Source: Methylobacterium isbiliense (GTDB taxonomy: Bacteria; Pseudomonadota; Alphaproteobacteria; Rhizobiales; Beijerinckiaceae). Taken from it: a stretch of 64,000 bases of DNA. The stretch covers positions 62,001 through 126,000 of the forward strand of contig NZ_BPQQ01000040.1 of assembly GCF_022179325.1 (NCBI RefSeq). Direction: 5' to 3'. The notes under the pieces are model-generated. The model was not told the origin of the DNA. It ran no database searches and saw nothing but the letters and a program-made list of their open reading frames with translations. Shown here piece by piece: positions 16,789 to 24,969 of this stretch. A program made the position numbers and the translations under genes. Within the stretch, counting starts at the first letter, position 1. Each line of letters begins with the position of its first letter.

Positions 16789-17544
16789 ATGAAGATCGTG
16801 GTGATCGGCGGCACAGGGCTGATCGGCGGCAAGCTGGTGGAGCGGCTGCGGGGCGGCGGCCATGAGGTCGTGGCGGCCAGCCCCTCCACCGGCGTCGACG
16901 CCGTGACGGGGGAGGGCTTGGCCGGCGCCCTCACGGGCGCCGCGGCGGTAGTGGACGTGACGAACGCCCCCTCCTTCGCGGACGAGGCCGTGATGGCGTT
17001 CTTCGTGCGCTCCAGCCGCAACCTGCTCGCGGCCGAGGCCGAGGCGGGCGTGAGGCACCACGTCGCCCTCTCGGTGGTGGGCACCGATGGCCTGACCGTG
17101 AGCGGCTACTTCCGCGCCAAGCTGGCGCAGGAGGAGCTGATCACCGCCGGGCCGATCCCCTCCACCATCGTGCGCGCGACGCAGTTCTTCGAATTCCTGG
17201 ACGGCATCGCGCAGGCGGCGACCCGGGACGGGCGCGTGCACCTGCCCCGCGCGCAGATGCAGCCCATGCTGTCCGACGACGTGGCGGCGGCTTTGGCCGA
17301 GGTCGCGCTCGCCGCGCCCGCGGGCGGACGCGTCGAGATCGCCGGCCCGGAGCCCTTCCGGATGGACGAGATCGTCCGGCGCCTCCTCACGGCCCGGGGC
17401 GACCCGCGCCCGGTCGTGACCGATCCGGCCGCCTCCTATTTCGGCATCGCTCTGGACGAGCGCTCGCTCCTTCCCGGGCCGCAGGCGCGCCTCGCGCCGA
17501 CCCGCTTCGACGCGTGGCTGCAGCGCACCGCCCTCCGGGGCTGA
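16789..17544 (+). CDS. NmrA-like NAD(P)-binding SDR family protein
   Basis: A 251-residue atypical short-chain dehydrogenase. The N-terminal Rossmann motif is IVVIGGTGLIGGKLVERL (NmrA/NAD(P)H-binding type GxxGxxG), followed by AAVVDVTNAPSF and LSVVGTDGL, with YFRAKLAQEELI in the active-site region where NmrA-like proteins have Y/F-x3-K. It is similar to predicted sugar-epimerase-like or quinone-oxidoreductase-like proteins; the activity is unknown. The ATG at 16789 follows GGGAGCGGAG. The small cupin gene follows 32 bp downstream and is probably cotranscribed. Confidence 0.82.
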   Translation: MKIVVIGGTGLIGGKLVERLRGGGHEVVAASPSTGVDAVTGEGLAGALTGAAAVVDVTNAPSFADEAVMAFFVRSSRNLLAAEAEAGVRHHVALSVVGTDGLTVSGYFRAKLAQEELITAGPIPSTIVRATQFFEFLDGIAQAATRDGRVHLPRAQMQPMLSDDVAAALAEVALAAPAGGRVEIAGPEPFRMDEIVRRLLTARGDPRPVVTDPAASYFGIALDERSLLPGPQARLAPTRFDAWLQRTALRG

Positions 17545-17576
17545 GCCCAGCGCATCCCCATCCTTGAGGCCTCGTC

Positions 17577-17990
17577 ATGATCAGGATCCTCACCCGCGCC
17601 GCCGTGCTCGCCGTCCTCTGCGGCGGCAGCGCCCACGCCCACGACCCCGCCGCGAGCGCCACGGTCACGCAGGTATTCGACCACGCGATCCCGAACCTTC
17701 CCGGCAAGAGCCTGAGGGGCGTGCTGGTCGCGTACGCGCCGGGCGGCGCCTCTCCCGCCCACACGCACGCGCCGAGCGCCTTCATCGCCGCCACGGTGCT
17801 GGAGGGCGCGATCCGCAGTCAGGTCAACGACGGTCCGGTGCGGACCTACCGGGCGGGCGAGCACTTCGTCGAGCGGCCGGGCGACCGCCACGCCGTCAGC
17901 GCCAACGCGAGCGACACCGAACCGGCGCGCCTGCTCGCCGTCTTCGTCGTCGACACGGCGGAGACGGTGCTCACCATGCCGATCCGGTGA
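17577..17990 (+). CDS. Secreted small cupin-domain protein
   Basis: A 137-residue cupin with a Sec signal peptide (MIRILTRAAVLAVLCGGSAHA, likely cleaved after AHA). Metal-site cupin motif 1 is PGGASPAHTHAPSAFIAATVLEG and motif 2 ERPGDRHAVSANASDTEP. The first has two histidines and the second one, which would be enough to bind a metal ion. It is probably periplasmic. Function unknown; it is close to the upstream SDR gene. Confidence 0.78.
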   Translation: MIRILTRAAVLAVLCGGSAHAHDPAASATVTQVFDHAIPNLPGKSLRGVLVAYAPGGASPAHTHAPSAFIAATVLEGAIRSQVNDGPVRTYRAGEHFVERPGDRHAVSANASDTEPARLLAVFVVDTAETVLTMPIR

Positions 17991-18168
17991 GGCCCCGGGG
18001 TCACCGCCTGCCCATCCATCGACCGTCCCCGGACATGGACCACGCGCAGGCACGCTCCCGGAATGGGCTTGCGGGGGGCCGGGCATCGTCCAGCGGGAAC
18101 ACCCCCTTGCAGAGGCCGGTTGGTCAGGCAGCCCCCAGACGCCTGTCCCCTTTGCCAAGGCACACCGC

Positions 18169-18714
18169 GTGGAAAAGCCCCCTGCACGGACGACCTATCC
18201 GCCTCCTCAAGCCGGAGGATTGGCTCCCGCCCTCATCCGCAACATCCAGACGCTGCAGGAGCGCAGGAGGGCGGCCGAGCGAGGCGCGTCCACGCAGGAG
18301 CGGATGGCCGAGGCGATCACGCGATTCACAGGCAGCATGGCGTTCGTCTACCTGCATCTCGTGCTCTTCGGCCTTTGGGCCCTCGTGAATACTGGTCTGC
18401 TGCCGATCCTGCCGAAATGGGACGAGTCCTTCGTCATCCTGGGCACCTCGGCGTCGGTCGAGGCGATCTTTCTCTCGACCTTCGTGCTGATCAGCCAGAA
18501 CCGGATGGCTGCAGCGGCCGATAAGCGAGCCGATCTCGATCTTCACATCAGCCTGTTGGCCGAGCACGAGGTGACGAAGCTCGTCGCCATGGTGTCGGCG
18601 ATCACGGAGCGGCTGGGCATCGACACGGAAGCTGATCCTGAAGTCGATGAGCTCAGGCAGGACGTTGCGCCTGACGTGGTGCTCGACGAGATCGAGCGTA
18701 GCGCTCGGCCGTGA
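18169..18714 (+). CDS. DUF1003 family membrane protein
   Basis: A 181-residue protein with two membrane segments (about residues 56-76, SMAFVYLHLVLFGLWALVNT, and 88-110, SFVILGTSASVEAIFLSTFV) and the DUF1003 pattern AITRFTGSMAFVYLHL...ILPKWD...LISQNRM, followed by a cytoplasmic helical tail KRADLDLHISLLAEHEVTKL. Function unknown. It starts at a GTG at 18169; no obvious ribosome site. A hairpin with arms ACATCTGG/CCAGATGT lies just downstream. Confidence 0.78.
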   Translation: MEKPPARTTYPPPQAGGLAPALIRNIQTLQERRRAAERGASTQERMAEAITRFTGSMAFVYLHLVLFGLWALVNTGLLPILPKWDESFVILGTSASVEAIFLSTFVLISQNRMAAAADKRADLDLHISLLAEHEVTKLVAMVSAITERLGIDTEADPEVDELRQDVAPDVVLDEIERSARP

Positions 18715-18747
18715 TTGTCTTTTGTGTGGCAATCGCTGCAATTCAGC

Positions 18748-18766
18748 ACATCTGGAAACCAGATGT
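18748..18766 (+). terminator. Short perfect hairpin after the DUF1003 gene
   Basis: ACATCTGG, AAA loop, CCAGATGT, 33 bases after the stop. There is no T-run. Downstream at about 18899-18937 there are 2.5 copies of a 15-base repeat (GGCCAAGCTGCCCGC). Nothing else is recognised between here and 18997. Confidence 0.3.
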
Positions 18767-18997
18767 CGGTCTGCTGAGGGCGGTTCTGCTTCCGGTCGCG
18801 TGCACTGACGGCATCGCGCAGCCTGAGGGACCACGGAGCGCCACCTCCAGACCTCGGCCCTTTGCCAGAACCGGGCGCCCTCGACGGGCGTTCACGCGGC
18901 CAAGCTGCCCGCGGCCAAGCTGCCCGCGGCCAAGCCGATTGCGTTCAGACCCTGCGCCGCCGTCGCCCTGCGGGATCCACCCCGGCGCGGCCGGCGG

Positions 18998-20068
18998 CTA
19001 GATCAGCCGCGCCGCCGCGAGTTCGCGCTTCAGGTACGCGTAGAAGACCGGCGCCGCCACCACGCCCGGCAGGCCGAAGAGCGCCTCCATCACCAGGATG
19101 GCGAGGAGCAGCTCCCAGGCCCGCGCCTGGATGTGGCCGCCCATCACCCGGGCGTTGATGAAGTATTCCAGCTTGTGGATGATCACCAGGAAGGCGAGCG
19201 AGCCCGCCGCCAGGAGGGGCGACACGCTGAGGCTGACGAGCACGATCACGGTGTTCGAGATCAGGTTGCCGACCACCGGCAGGAGCCCGGCCACGAAGGT
19301 GATCACCACCATCGTCTTGGTGAGGGGCAGCGGGAAGCCCAGCCAGGGCACGACCACCAGCAGGTAGACCGCCGTGAGCGCGGTGTTGATGGCCGAGATC
19401 CGCACCTGCGCGAACACCACGTCGCGGAACGCCGCCCCGAGCCGGCGGGCGCGCACGCTCAGCGCCTGCACCAGCGGGCCGCGCTCCGCCGGCCCGATCT
19501 CGCGGCTCACCGCGATCATGCCGCCGATCACCATGCCGAACAGGATGTGGAACAGGGCGCGCCAGACGTCCTGGCCGACCGAGCGCACCTGCCCGGCATG
19601 CTCGCGCAGCCACGCCACCGCCGTCGCCCGCAACTCGGTGGGCTCCTCGGGCAGCGAACTGAGCACCCAGGCCGGCAGGTGGCTGCGCGCGGTCTCGATC
19701 ACCTCGGCGAGCTTCTGCAGCAGAACCGACAGGTTGTCCGAGCGGCCCGACAGCAGGGCGATGAGGCCCAGGATCGCCGCCCCGATCAGCGCGATGACCA
19801 GGGCCGCCAGCAGGGTGACGACCAGGATCTTGGCCGTGTGGTGGTGGACGAAGCCGCCCTCGCGGGTGGGGGCGAGCAGGCAGACCAGCTCGTAGACGAG
19901 GAGCCCGGCGAACAGCGCGGAGAGCAGGTGGAACTGCAGCGTGCCGAGCAGCGCCAGGACGGCCAGGACCTGCGCCGCGGCCTCGATCCGCGGGGAGGCG
20001 GCGAGGCCGGTCGCAAGGGGGGCGGCAGGGGGAGCGGCAGGCGGAGCGGGCGGTCGGGGATCGAGCAT
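18998..20068 (-). CDS. AI-2E family membrane transporter (PerM/TqsA-like)
   Basis: A 356-residue membrane protein with about seven to eight hydrophobic segments. The C-terminal half has the AI-2E exporter signature: GLLPVVGNLISNTVIVLVSLS, then FINARVMGGHIQARAWELL and MEALFGLPGVVAAPVFYAYL. Members transport autoinducer-2 or act as sodium/proton antiporters; substrate cannot be told from sequence. The ATG at 20068 has a Pro-rich start; a GTG at 20095 would add nine residues. No partner gene is nearby. Confidence 0.85.
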   Translation of the reverse strand: MLDPRPPAPPAAPPAAPLATGLAASPRIEAAAQVLAVLALLGTLQFHLLSALFAGLLVYELVCLLAPTREGGFVHHHTAKILVVTLLAALVIALIGAAILGLIALLSGRSDNLSVLLQKLAEVIETARSHLPAWVLSSLPEEPTELRATAVAWLREHAGQVRSVGQDVWRALFHILFGMVIGGMIAVSREIGPAERGPLVQALSVRARRLGAAFRDVVFAQVRISAINTALTAVYLLVVVPWLGFPLPLTKTMVVITFVAGLLPVVGNLISNTVIVLVSLSVSPLLAAGSLAFLVIIHKLEYFINARVMGGHIQARAWELLLAILVMEALFGLPGVVAAPVFYAYLKRELAAARLI

Positions 20069-20131
20069 GGCGGCGGACTCGCGGAGAGGCGACACCTCCG
20101 TTCTACTGCGCCGCGGGCCGATCGCGCAGGA

Positions 20132-21775
20132 TCATCCGGCACCCTCCGCGAGGCGCGCGTGCTCCAGGATGGCGCGGGCATTGCCGCAGAGGGGGCTGGC
20201 CCCGAAGGTCTGGGCCTCCCGCCCCGCCAGCAGGGCCGCCGCCGTGTCGGCCCGGCCCCAGGCCTGGAGCGCGCGCGCCGCCGCGAGCACGCCCAGCGTC
20301 TCGGCCAGCGCCCGCGCGTGGCGCTCCTCGGCGAGCCGGTGCGGATCGGCGCCCGCGAGGAGCGCCGCCGCCCCCGCGCCGAGGTCGCGCAGCGGCGCGA
20401 GATGCTCGCGCAGCCGCGCGAAGGCGTCCGCATCGCGCCCGAAGGCCCGCAGCAGGTCGAGGGCGATGACGTTGCCCGACCCCTCCCAGATCGCGTTGAG
20501 CGGGGAGGCCCGGAAGAGCCGCGGCATCGGCCCCTCCTCGATGAAGCCCGCGCCGCCCTGCACCTCCATCGCCTCGGCGACCACCGCCGGACAGCGCTTG
20601 GTCACCCAGTACTTGGCGAGCGGGATCAGCAGGCGCGCCAGCGCCGCCTCGCCGGCATCGCCCGCCACGGCGCAGTCGAGGGCCTGCGCGGCCCGGAAGG
20701 TCAGCGCCATGTGGGCCTCGACCTCGACCGCGAGGCCGGCCAGCACCTGCTCCATCAGGGGCTGGGCGACGAGGCGGCGCTGGAACGCCGTGCGCCCCTC
20801 CGCGTGGCGGATGGCGAGCGACAGGCTCTGGCGCATCAGGCTCGCGGCGCCGACCGCGCAGTCGAGGCGGGTGTGGTTGACCATCGCGATGATGGTGGGC
20901 ACGCCGCGGCCCTCCTCGCCGAGGCGCCACGCCAGCGCACCCCGGTACTCGATCTCCGCGGAGGCGTTGGCCCGGTCGCCGAGCTTGTCCTTCAGCCGCT
21001 GGATCTCGATGGCGTTGCGCTCGCCGTCCGGCCGCCAGCGCGGGACGAGGAAGCAGGTCAGGCCGCCCTGCGCGTAGGCGAGCGTGAGGAAGGCGTCGCT
21101 CATCGGCGCCGAGCAGAACCACTTGTGGCCGGTGAGCGCAAAGAGCCCGTCGCCCGCGGGCGCCGCCCGGGTGGTGTTGGCCCGCACGTCCGACCCGCCC
21201 TGCTTCTCGGTCATCGCCATGCCGAGGGTGAGGGCGCGCTTGCGCTCCGCCGGCAGCACCCGGGGATCGTAGCCCGTGGCGAGCGCGCCCGAGAGCCAGG
21301 GTTCGGCCAGCGCGGGCGCGTGGCGCAAAGCCGCCACGGCCGCGTAGGTCATCGACATCGGGCAGGTCACGCCGCTCTCGGCCTGCGACATCAGGAAGAG
21401 CAGCGCCGCATGCGCGACGTGGCCGCCCTGCGGGTGCGTCCAGGCCCGGGCGGCCACGCCGGCCTCCAGCCCCATCGCCATCAGGGCGTGATAGGCGGGG
21501 TGGAACTCGACCTCGTCGAGGCGCCGGCCGTAGCGGTCGAAGGCGGCCAGCACCGGGGGATGGCGGTTGGCCTGCGCCCCGAGCGCCGCCGCCTCGGCGC
21601 TGCCGACGCGGGCGCCGAAGGCGGTGAGGTGCGCCGCATGCGCCGCGGCCCCCGCCCGCGCCACCAGACCGGAGAGCAGCCGGTCCCCGGCAAAGAGGTT
21701 CGCGTCCTCCAGCGGGGCGGGCTGGTTGAAGACCTCGTGCGTCTCCAGGGTCGCGCGCGGCTTGTAGGCGGTCAT
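20132..21775 (-). CDS. Acyl-CoA dehydrogenase family protein, AidB-like
   Basis: A 547-residue flavoprotein of the AidB type, which are longer than classic acyl-CoA dehydrogenases (about 380). It shows TLETHEVFNQPAPLEDANLF at the start (typical for AidB homologues), AMTEKQGGSDVRANTTRA (flavin region), KWFCSAPMSDAFL and VQGGAGFIEEGPMPRLFRASPLNAIWEGSGNV. AidB binds FAD and DNA in E. coli; many alphaproteobacterial relatives are annotated as isovaleryl-CoA dehydrogenase-like. The ATG at 21775 is preferred over a TTG two codons earlier. It diverges from the methyltransferase gene; a CGTATGATACG dyad lies in the gap. Confidence 0.85.
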   Translation of the reverse strand: MTAYKPRATLETHEVFNQPAPLEDANLFAGDRLLSGLVARAGAAAHAAHLTAFGARVGSAEAAALGAQANRHPPVLAAFDRYGRRLDEVEFHPAYHALMAMGLEAGVAARAWTHPQGGHVAHAALLFLMSQAESGVTCPMSMTYAAVAALRHAPALAEPWLSGALATGYDPRVLPAERKRALTLGMAMTEKQGGSDVRANTTRAAPAGDGLFALTGHKWFCSAPMSDAFLTLAYAQGGLTCFLVPRWRPDGERNAIEIQRLKDKLGDRANASAEIEYRGALAWRLGEEGRGVPTIIAMVNHTRLDCAVGAASLMRQSLSLAIRHAEGRTAFQRRLVAQPLMEQVLAGLAVEVEAHMALTFRAAQALDCAVAGDAGEAALARLLIPLAKYWVTKRCPAVVAEAMEVQGGAGFIEEGPMPRLFRASPLNAIWEGSGNVIALDLLRAFGRDADAFARLREHLAPLRDLGAGAAALLAGADPHRLAEERHARALAETLGVLAAARALQAWGRADTAAALLAGREAQTFGASPLCGNARAILEHARLAEGAG

Positions 21776-21851
21776 GCGCAAGGTCTCCCGTCTCTCGATG
21801 CCGTCTCCGCGGCGCGGAGAACAAACGTCGCAGCGGCCCGGGCCCCTGTGT

Positions 21852-21862
21852 CGTATGATACG
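21852..21862. promoter_or_regulatory. Small dyad in the divergent gap
   Basis: CGTATGATACG is symmetric around a central G. It lies in the 150-bp gap between the AidB-like and cyclopropane-synthase-like genes and may mark an operator or promoter. Evidence is symmetry and position only. Confidence 0.2.
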
Positions 21863-21925
21863 GCTCGGGGGCGGCGCACGTCACGCACGACGATGTCGTG
21901 CAGGCGGGAGCGAGGGTCGGCTCGC

Positions 21926-23212
21926 ATGCGAAGCCTTCCCCTGACGGCCCTGGTCGGGCGGGTCTTCGACCGGCAGTTGCGGGCGGTCCCGCTTGCCGGC
22001 CGCCTCACCATCGTGGCGGCCGATGGACGACGCTACACGGCCGGCGACGGCGGCGGCCCGCAGGTCACCCTGCGCCTGCGCGACGGGGCGGCCGCCTGCG
22101 CCCTCCTGCTCGATCCGGAACTCAAGCTCGGCGAATTGTACACCGAGGGCCGGATCGTCCTGGAGGGCGGCACGCTGCCCGACCTCCTCACGGTCCTGCT
22201 GGCGCGCAGCCACGGCGTGGCGCCGGTCGCCGCCCTGCCGGTCATGGCGGCCCTGCGCGCGCTGGTGCGGCGCCTCGGGCTGGGCAACACGCCCGCGCGC
22301 GCAAGGCGCAACGTCTCGCACCATTACGAGTACGACGAGCGCCTCTACGCGCTCTTCCTCGACGAGGCGTGGCAGTATTCCTGCGCCTACTACGAGGCGG
22401 AGGGGGACGACCTCGCGACGGCGCAGCAGGCCAAGATGCGCCACATCGCCGCCAAGCTGCTCGCCGGACCCGGACAGCGCGTCCTCGACATCGGCTGCGG
22501 CTGGGGCGGCCTCGCGCTCTATCTCGCCCTTGCCGCCGGCTGCGACGACGTGCGCGGCATCACGCTGTCGGGCCGGCAGCTCGCACGCGCCCGGGCGGAG
22601 GCCGCGGCGCGCGGCCTCGCCGGCCGGGTGCGCTTCGCCCTGGAGGATTTCCGCAGCACGCGGGGCACCTTCGACCGGATCGTCTCGGTGGGCATGTTCG
22701 AGCATGTCGGGCGGCCCGACTACGCCACGTTCTTCGACCTCGCCCGGGCGCGGCTCGCCGAGGACGGCGTGATGCTCCTGCACACGATCGGACGCACCGG
22801 CGCGCCCTACCCGACCAATCCCTGGATCACCCGCTACATCTTCCCGGGCGGCCACCTGCCGACCCTGTCCGAGATGATGCCGGCGATCGAGCGCTCGGGC
22901 CTGATCGTCACCGACATCGAGGTGCTCCGGCTGCACTACGCCCGCACCCTGGCGGCGTGGCGGGCGCGCTTCCTCGCACGGCACGAGGCGGCGCGGGGCC
23001 TCTACGGCGAGCGCTTCTGCCGGATGTGGGACTGGTATCTCGCGAGCTGCGAGGCCGCCTTCCGGTACGAGGACGTGGTCGTGTTCCAAGTCCAGCTCGC
23101 CCGGCGCAACGACGCCGTGCCGCTCACCCGCGGCTACATCGTGCAGGCCGAGGCGCGCCTGGCCGCGCGCGAAGCTGCCTTGACGGGCCGCCCCGCGATG
23201 ACCGACGCCTGA
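21926..23212 (+). CDS. Cyclopropane-fatty-acyl-phospholipid synthase-like SAM methyltransferase
   Basis: A 428-residue methyltransferase of the CFA synthase family, which adds a methylene from SAM to unsaturated membrane lipids. An N-terminal substrate domain (LKLGELYTEGRIVLEGGTLPDL) is followed by VSHHYEYDERLYALFLDE and YSCAYYEAE, the SAM motif VLDIGCGWGGLALYLA near 187, SVGMFEHVGRPDY (active-site region) and the C-terminal HYARTLAAWRARFLARH. The ATG at 21926 has GGGAGCGAGGG upstream. It is probably cotranscribed with the following hydratase gene 33 bp away. Confidence 0.88.
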   Translation: MRSLPLTALVGRVFDRQLRAVPLAGRLTIVAADGRRYTAGDGGGPQVTLRLRDGAAACALLLDPELKLGELYTEGRIVLEGGTLPDLLTVLLARSHGVAPVAALPVMAALRALVRRLGLGNTPARARRNVSHHYEYDERLYALFLDEAWQYSCAYYEAEGDDLATAQQAKMRHIAAKLLAGPGQRVLDIGCGWGGLALYLALAAGCDDVRGITLSGRQLARARAEAAARGLAGRVRFALEDFRSTRGTFDRIVSVGMFEHVGRPDYATFFDLARARLAEDGVMLLHTIGRTGAPYPTNPWITRYIFPGGHLPTLSEMMPAIERSGLIVTDIEVLRLHYARTLAAWRARFLARHEAARGLYGERFCRMWDWYLASCEAAFRYEDVVVFQVQLARRNDAVPLTRGYIVQAEARLAAREAALTGRPAMTDA

Positions 23213-23245
23213 GCCATCAGGTGCGGCGTGCCGGGAGGAGAGGCG

Positions 23246-24103
23246 ATGGCGGACGGCTTGGCGGGGGACGGCTTGGCGGCGGACGAAGCGCGGGACGGGG
23301 TCGGGGCGGTCGCCCGCCGGGTGCTGGCGGCCCTGGACGGGCGGCGCCAGATCGCCTCGCTGGAGCGGGCGGGGGAGCTTCCCTCCCTGGCCGCGGCCTA
23401 CCGGGTCGCGAGCGCCGTGCGCCGGGTGCGCGCGGCGCGGGGCGAGCGTCCGGTCGGGCGCAAGATCGGCTTCACCAACACGCGGATGTGGGACGAGCAC
23501 GGCGTGCGCGCGCCGATCTGGAGCACCGTCTACGGAACGACGCTGATGCCCCTCGCGGGGGAGCCTCCGTTCGACCTCGCGGCCGTGGTCGAGCCGCGCA
23601 TCGAGCCCGAGATCGTCTTCGGCCTCGCGCGGGCGCCGGAGCCCGGCATGGACGAGGCGGCACTCCTCGGCTGCGTGGCCTTCGTGGCGCACGGCTTCGA
23701 GATCGTGCAGTCGCTCTATCCGGGCTGGCGCTTCACCGCCGCCGACACGGTGGCGGCCTTCGGGCTCCACGGCGCCCTGCTGGTCGGGCCGAAGAGCCCC
23801 GTCACGCCCGGCACGGCGGCGGCGTGGCGCGCGAGCCTGTCGGCCTTCACGGTCACGCTCCTGCGCGACGGCGTCGTGGCGGACGAAGGGTCGGCCGCCG
23901 AGGTGCTGGGCGGCGGCCCGCTCACCGCCCTGCGCCATCTCGTCGAGATCCTGGCGGAGGATTCCGACGGCCCGCCGCTTGCGGCCGGCGAGATCGTCTC
24001 GACCGGCACCCTGACCCGCGCGCTGCCCGTGGCCCCGGGCGAGACCTGGACCTCGCGCCTCTCCGGCCTGCCGCTGCCGGATCTGCGCCTCACCCTGGCC
24101 TGA
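23246..24103 (+). CDS. 2-keto-4-pentenoate hydratase / fumarylacetoacetate hydrolase-like protein
   Basis: A 285-residue protein of the MhpD-like hydratase family, which adds water to 2-hydroxypenta-2,4-dienoate after meta-cleavage of aromatics, or decarboxylates 4-oxalocrotonate. Visible motifs are PVGRKIGFTNTRMW, VVEPRIEPEIVFGL (metal-binding acids) and FVAHGFEIVQSLYPGW, then LAAGEIVSTGTLTRALPVAPGETW. It starts at an ATG with GGGAGGAGAGG upstream. A 191-bp gap follows; its translation shows nothing I recognise. Confidence 0.82.
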   Translation: MADGLAGDGLAADEARDGVGAVARRVLAALDGRRQIASLERAGELPSLAAAYRVASAVRRVRAARGERPVGRKIGFTNTRMWDEHGVRAPIWSTVYGTTLMPLAGEPPFDLAAVVEPRIEPEIVFGLARAPEPGMDEAALLGCVAFVAHGFEIVQSLYPGWRFTAADTVAAFGLHGALLVGPKSPVTPGTAAAWRASLSAFTVTLLRDGVVADEGSAAEVLGGGPLTALRHLVEILAEDSDGPPLAAGEIVSTGTLTRALPVAPGETWTSRLSGLPLPDLRLTLA

Positions 24104-24294
24104 CCGGGGGCGATGCCGCCTACGATCCGGTCCTGGCGGTGCTCGGCCTGCGCCCGATCCAGCAGGACGAGGCGGGCCCCCATGGCGGCACCGGCGACAT
24201 CCTGTTCGGCCTCTCCCGGTCGACGGCCGCCCGGCGAAAGGCGCCCGCCACCACGCGCGAGGCGGTGACCGGCGCGGCGGCGTGGGGCGTGCCC

Positions 24295-24969
24295 TCACTT
24301 CGCGTCGGCGTAGACGGTCGCCCGGGACACGCCGAGATGGGCCGCGATGATCTCGGCCGCGCGCCGGACCTCCAGGCAGCCCTCCGCCTTGAGTTCGCGC
24401 AGCAGGTCCCGCCGCTCCTCCGCCCTGAGGGTGCGGGGCGTGGTGGCGCGGCGCGCCGCGAAGGCGTCGATGCGCGCCCGGATGGCGTCGGCCCCGACCG
24501 GCGCGAGGCTCTCGCGGCCGCCCGGCGCGTCGGTGCGGGCGAACCGGCCGACCAGGCCCTGGAGGGCGTGGAACAGCGTCAGGTCGACGTTGAGGCAGAG
24601 CGCCGCCACGTAGGTGCCGTCGTGGTCCTTGATGCCGATGGAGGTGCTCTTGGCCGGCCGGCCGTCCGCGAAGGCGTTCGCGTAGTTGGCGACGACCTGC
24701 GGATAGTCCGGGTCGGCGATGCGGGCGAGGCCGAGTTCCGTGGCGGGCTCGCCCACCGCGCGCCCGGACAGGTTGTTGTGGATGGCCAGGATCGCCTGCG
24801 CCGGATCGGTGAGGTCGTGCAGCACCACCTCGCAGAACGGCGCGAAGGTGTCGCCGAGCCCCTGCGCGATCTGCCCGAGCTGGTCGAACAGGGCGTCCCG
24901 GGCGGCGTCGCACGGGCGCGTCATCGCCGGGCGCCTCATGGCCGGGCGACTCATGGCCGGGCGACTCAT
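24295..24969 (-). CDS. YheO-like PAS/helix-turn-helix regulator with a repeat-built N-terminus
   Basis: A 224-residue transcription factor of the YheO type: an N-terminal PAS-like domain (FAPFCEVVLHDLTDPAQAILAI, NLSGRAVGEPATELGL, STSIGIKDHDGTYVAALCLNVD) and a C-terminal helix-turn-helix (RRDLLRELKAEGCLEVRRAAEIIAAHLGVSRATVYADAK, shown in part). The gene opens with four near-identical 15-base units, MSRPA-MSRPA-MRRPA-MTRPC, each with an ATG. I chose the outermost ATG at 24969 because it overlaps the stop of the PLP enzyme gene by 4 bases. It probably senses a ligand related to the PLP enzyme. Confidence 0.82.
   Translation of the reverse strand: MSRPAMSRPAMRRPAMTRPCDAARDALFDQLGQIAQGLGDTFAPFCEVVLHDLTDPAQAILAIHNNLSGRAVGEPATELGLARIADPDYPQVVANYANAFADGRPAKSTSIGIKDHDGTYVAALCLNVDLTLFHALQGLVGRFARTDAPGGRESLAPVGADAIRARIDAFAARRATTPRTLRAEERRDLLRELKAEGCLEVRRAAEIIAAHLGVSRATVYADAK
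24922..24969 (-). repeat. Tandem 15-base repeat carrying alternative start codons
   Basis: On the minus strand ATGAGTCGCCCGGCC is followed by an identical copy, then ATGAGGCGCCCGGCG, then ATGACGCGCCCGTGC. Unit length is a multiple of three, so gain or loss of units changes only the N-terminal length and the number of start codons of the YheO-like regulator. Confidence 0.75.

Noticed and set aside
18899-18937. Short tandem repeat as a CRISPR array
   Set aside because: Only 2.5 direct copies of a 15-base unit with no spacers and no cas genes.
19133-21925. Apparent 900-residue N-terminal extension of the cyclopropane-synthase-like protein
   Set aside because: The frame is open through two antisense genes, but the protein family begins at 21926 and the upstream composition is low-complexity.
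24104-24294. Gene fragment after the hydratase gene (GDAAYDPVLAVLGLRP in one plus frame)
   Set aside because: The stretch looks slightly protein-like but has no start, no family match that I know and no conservation evidence.
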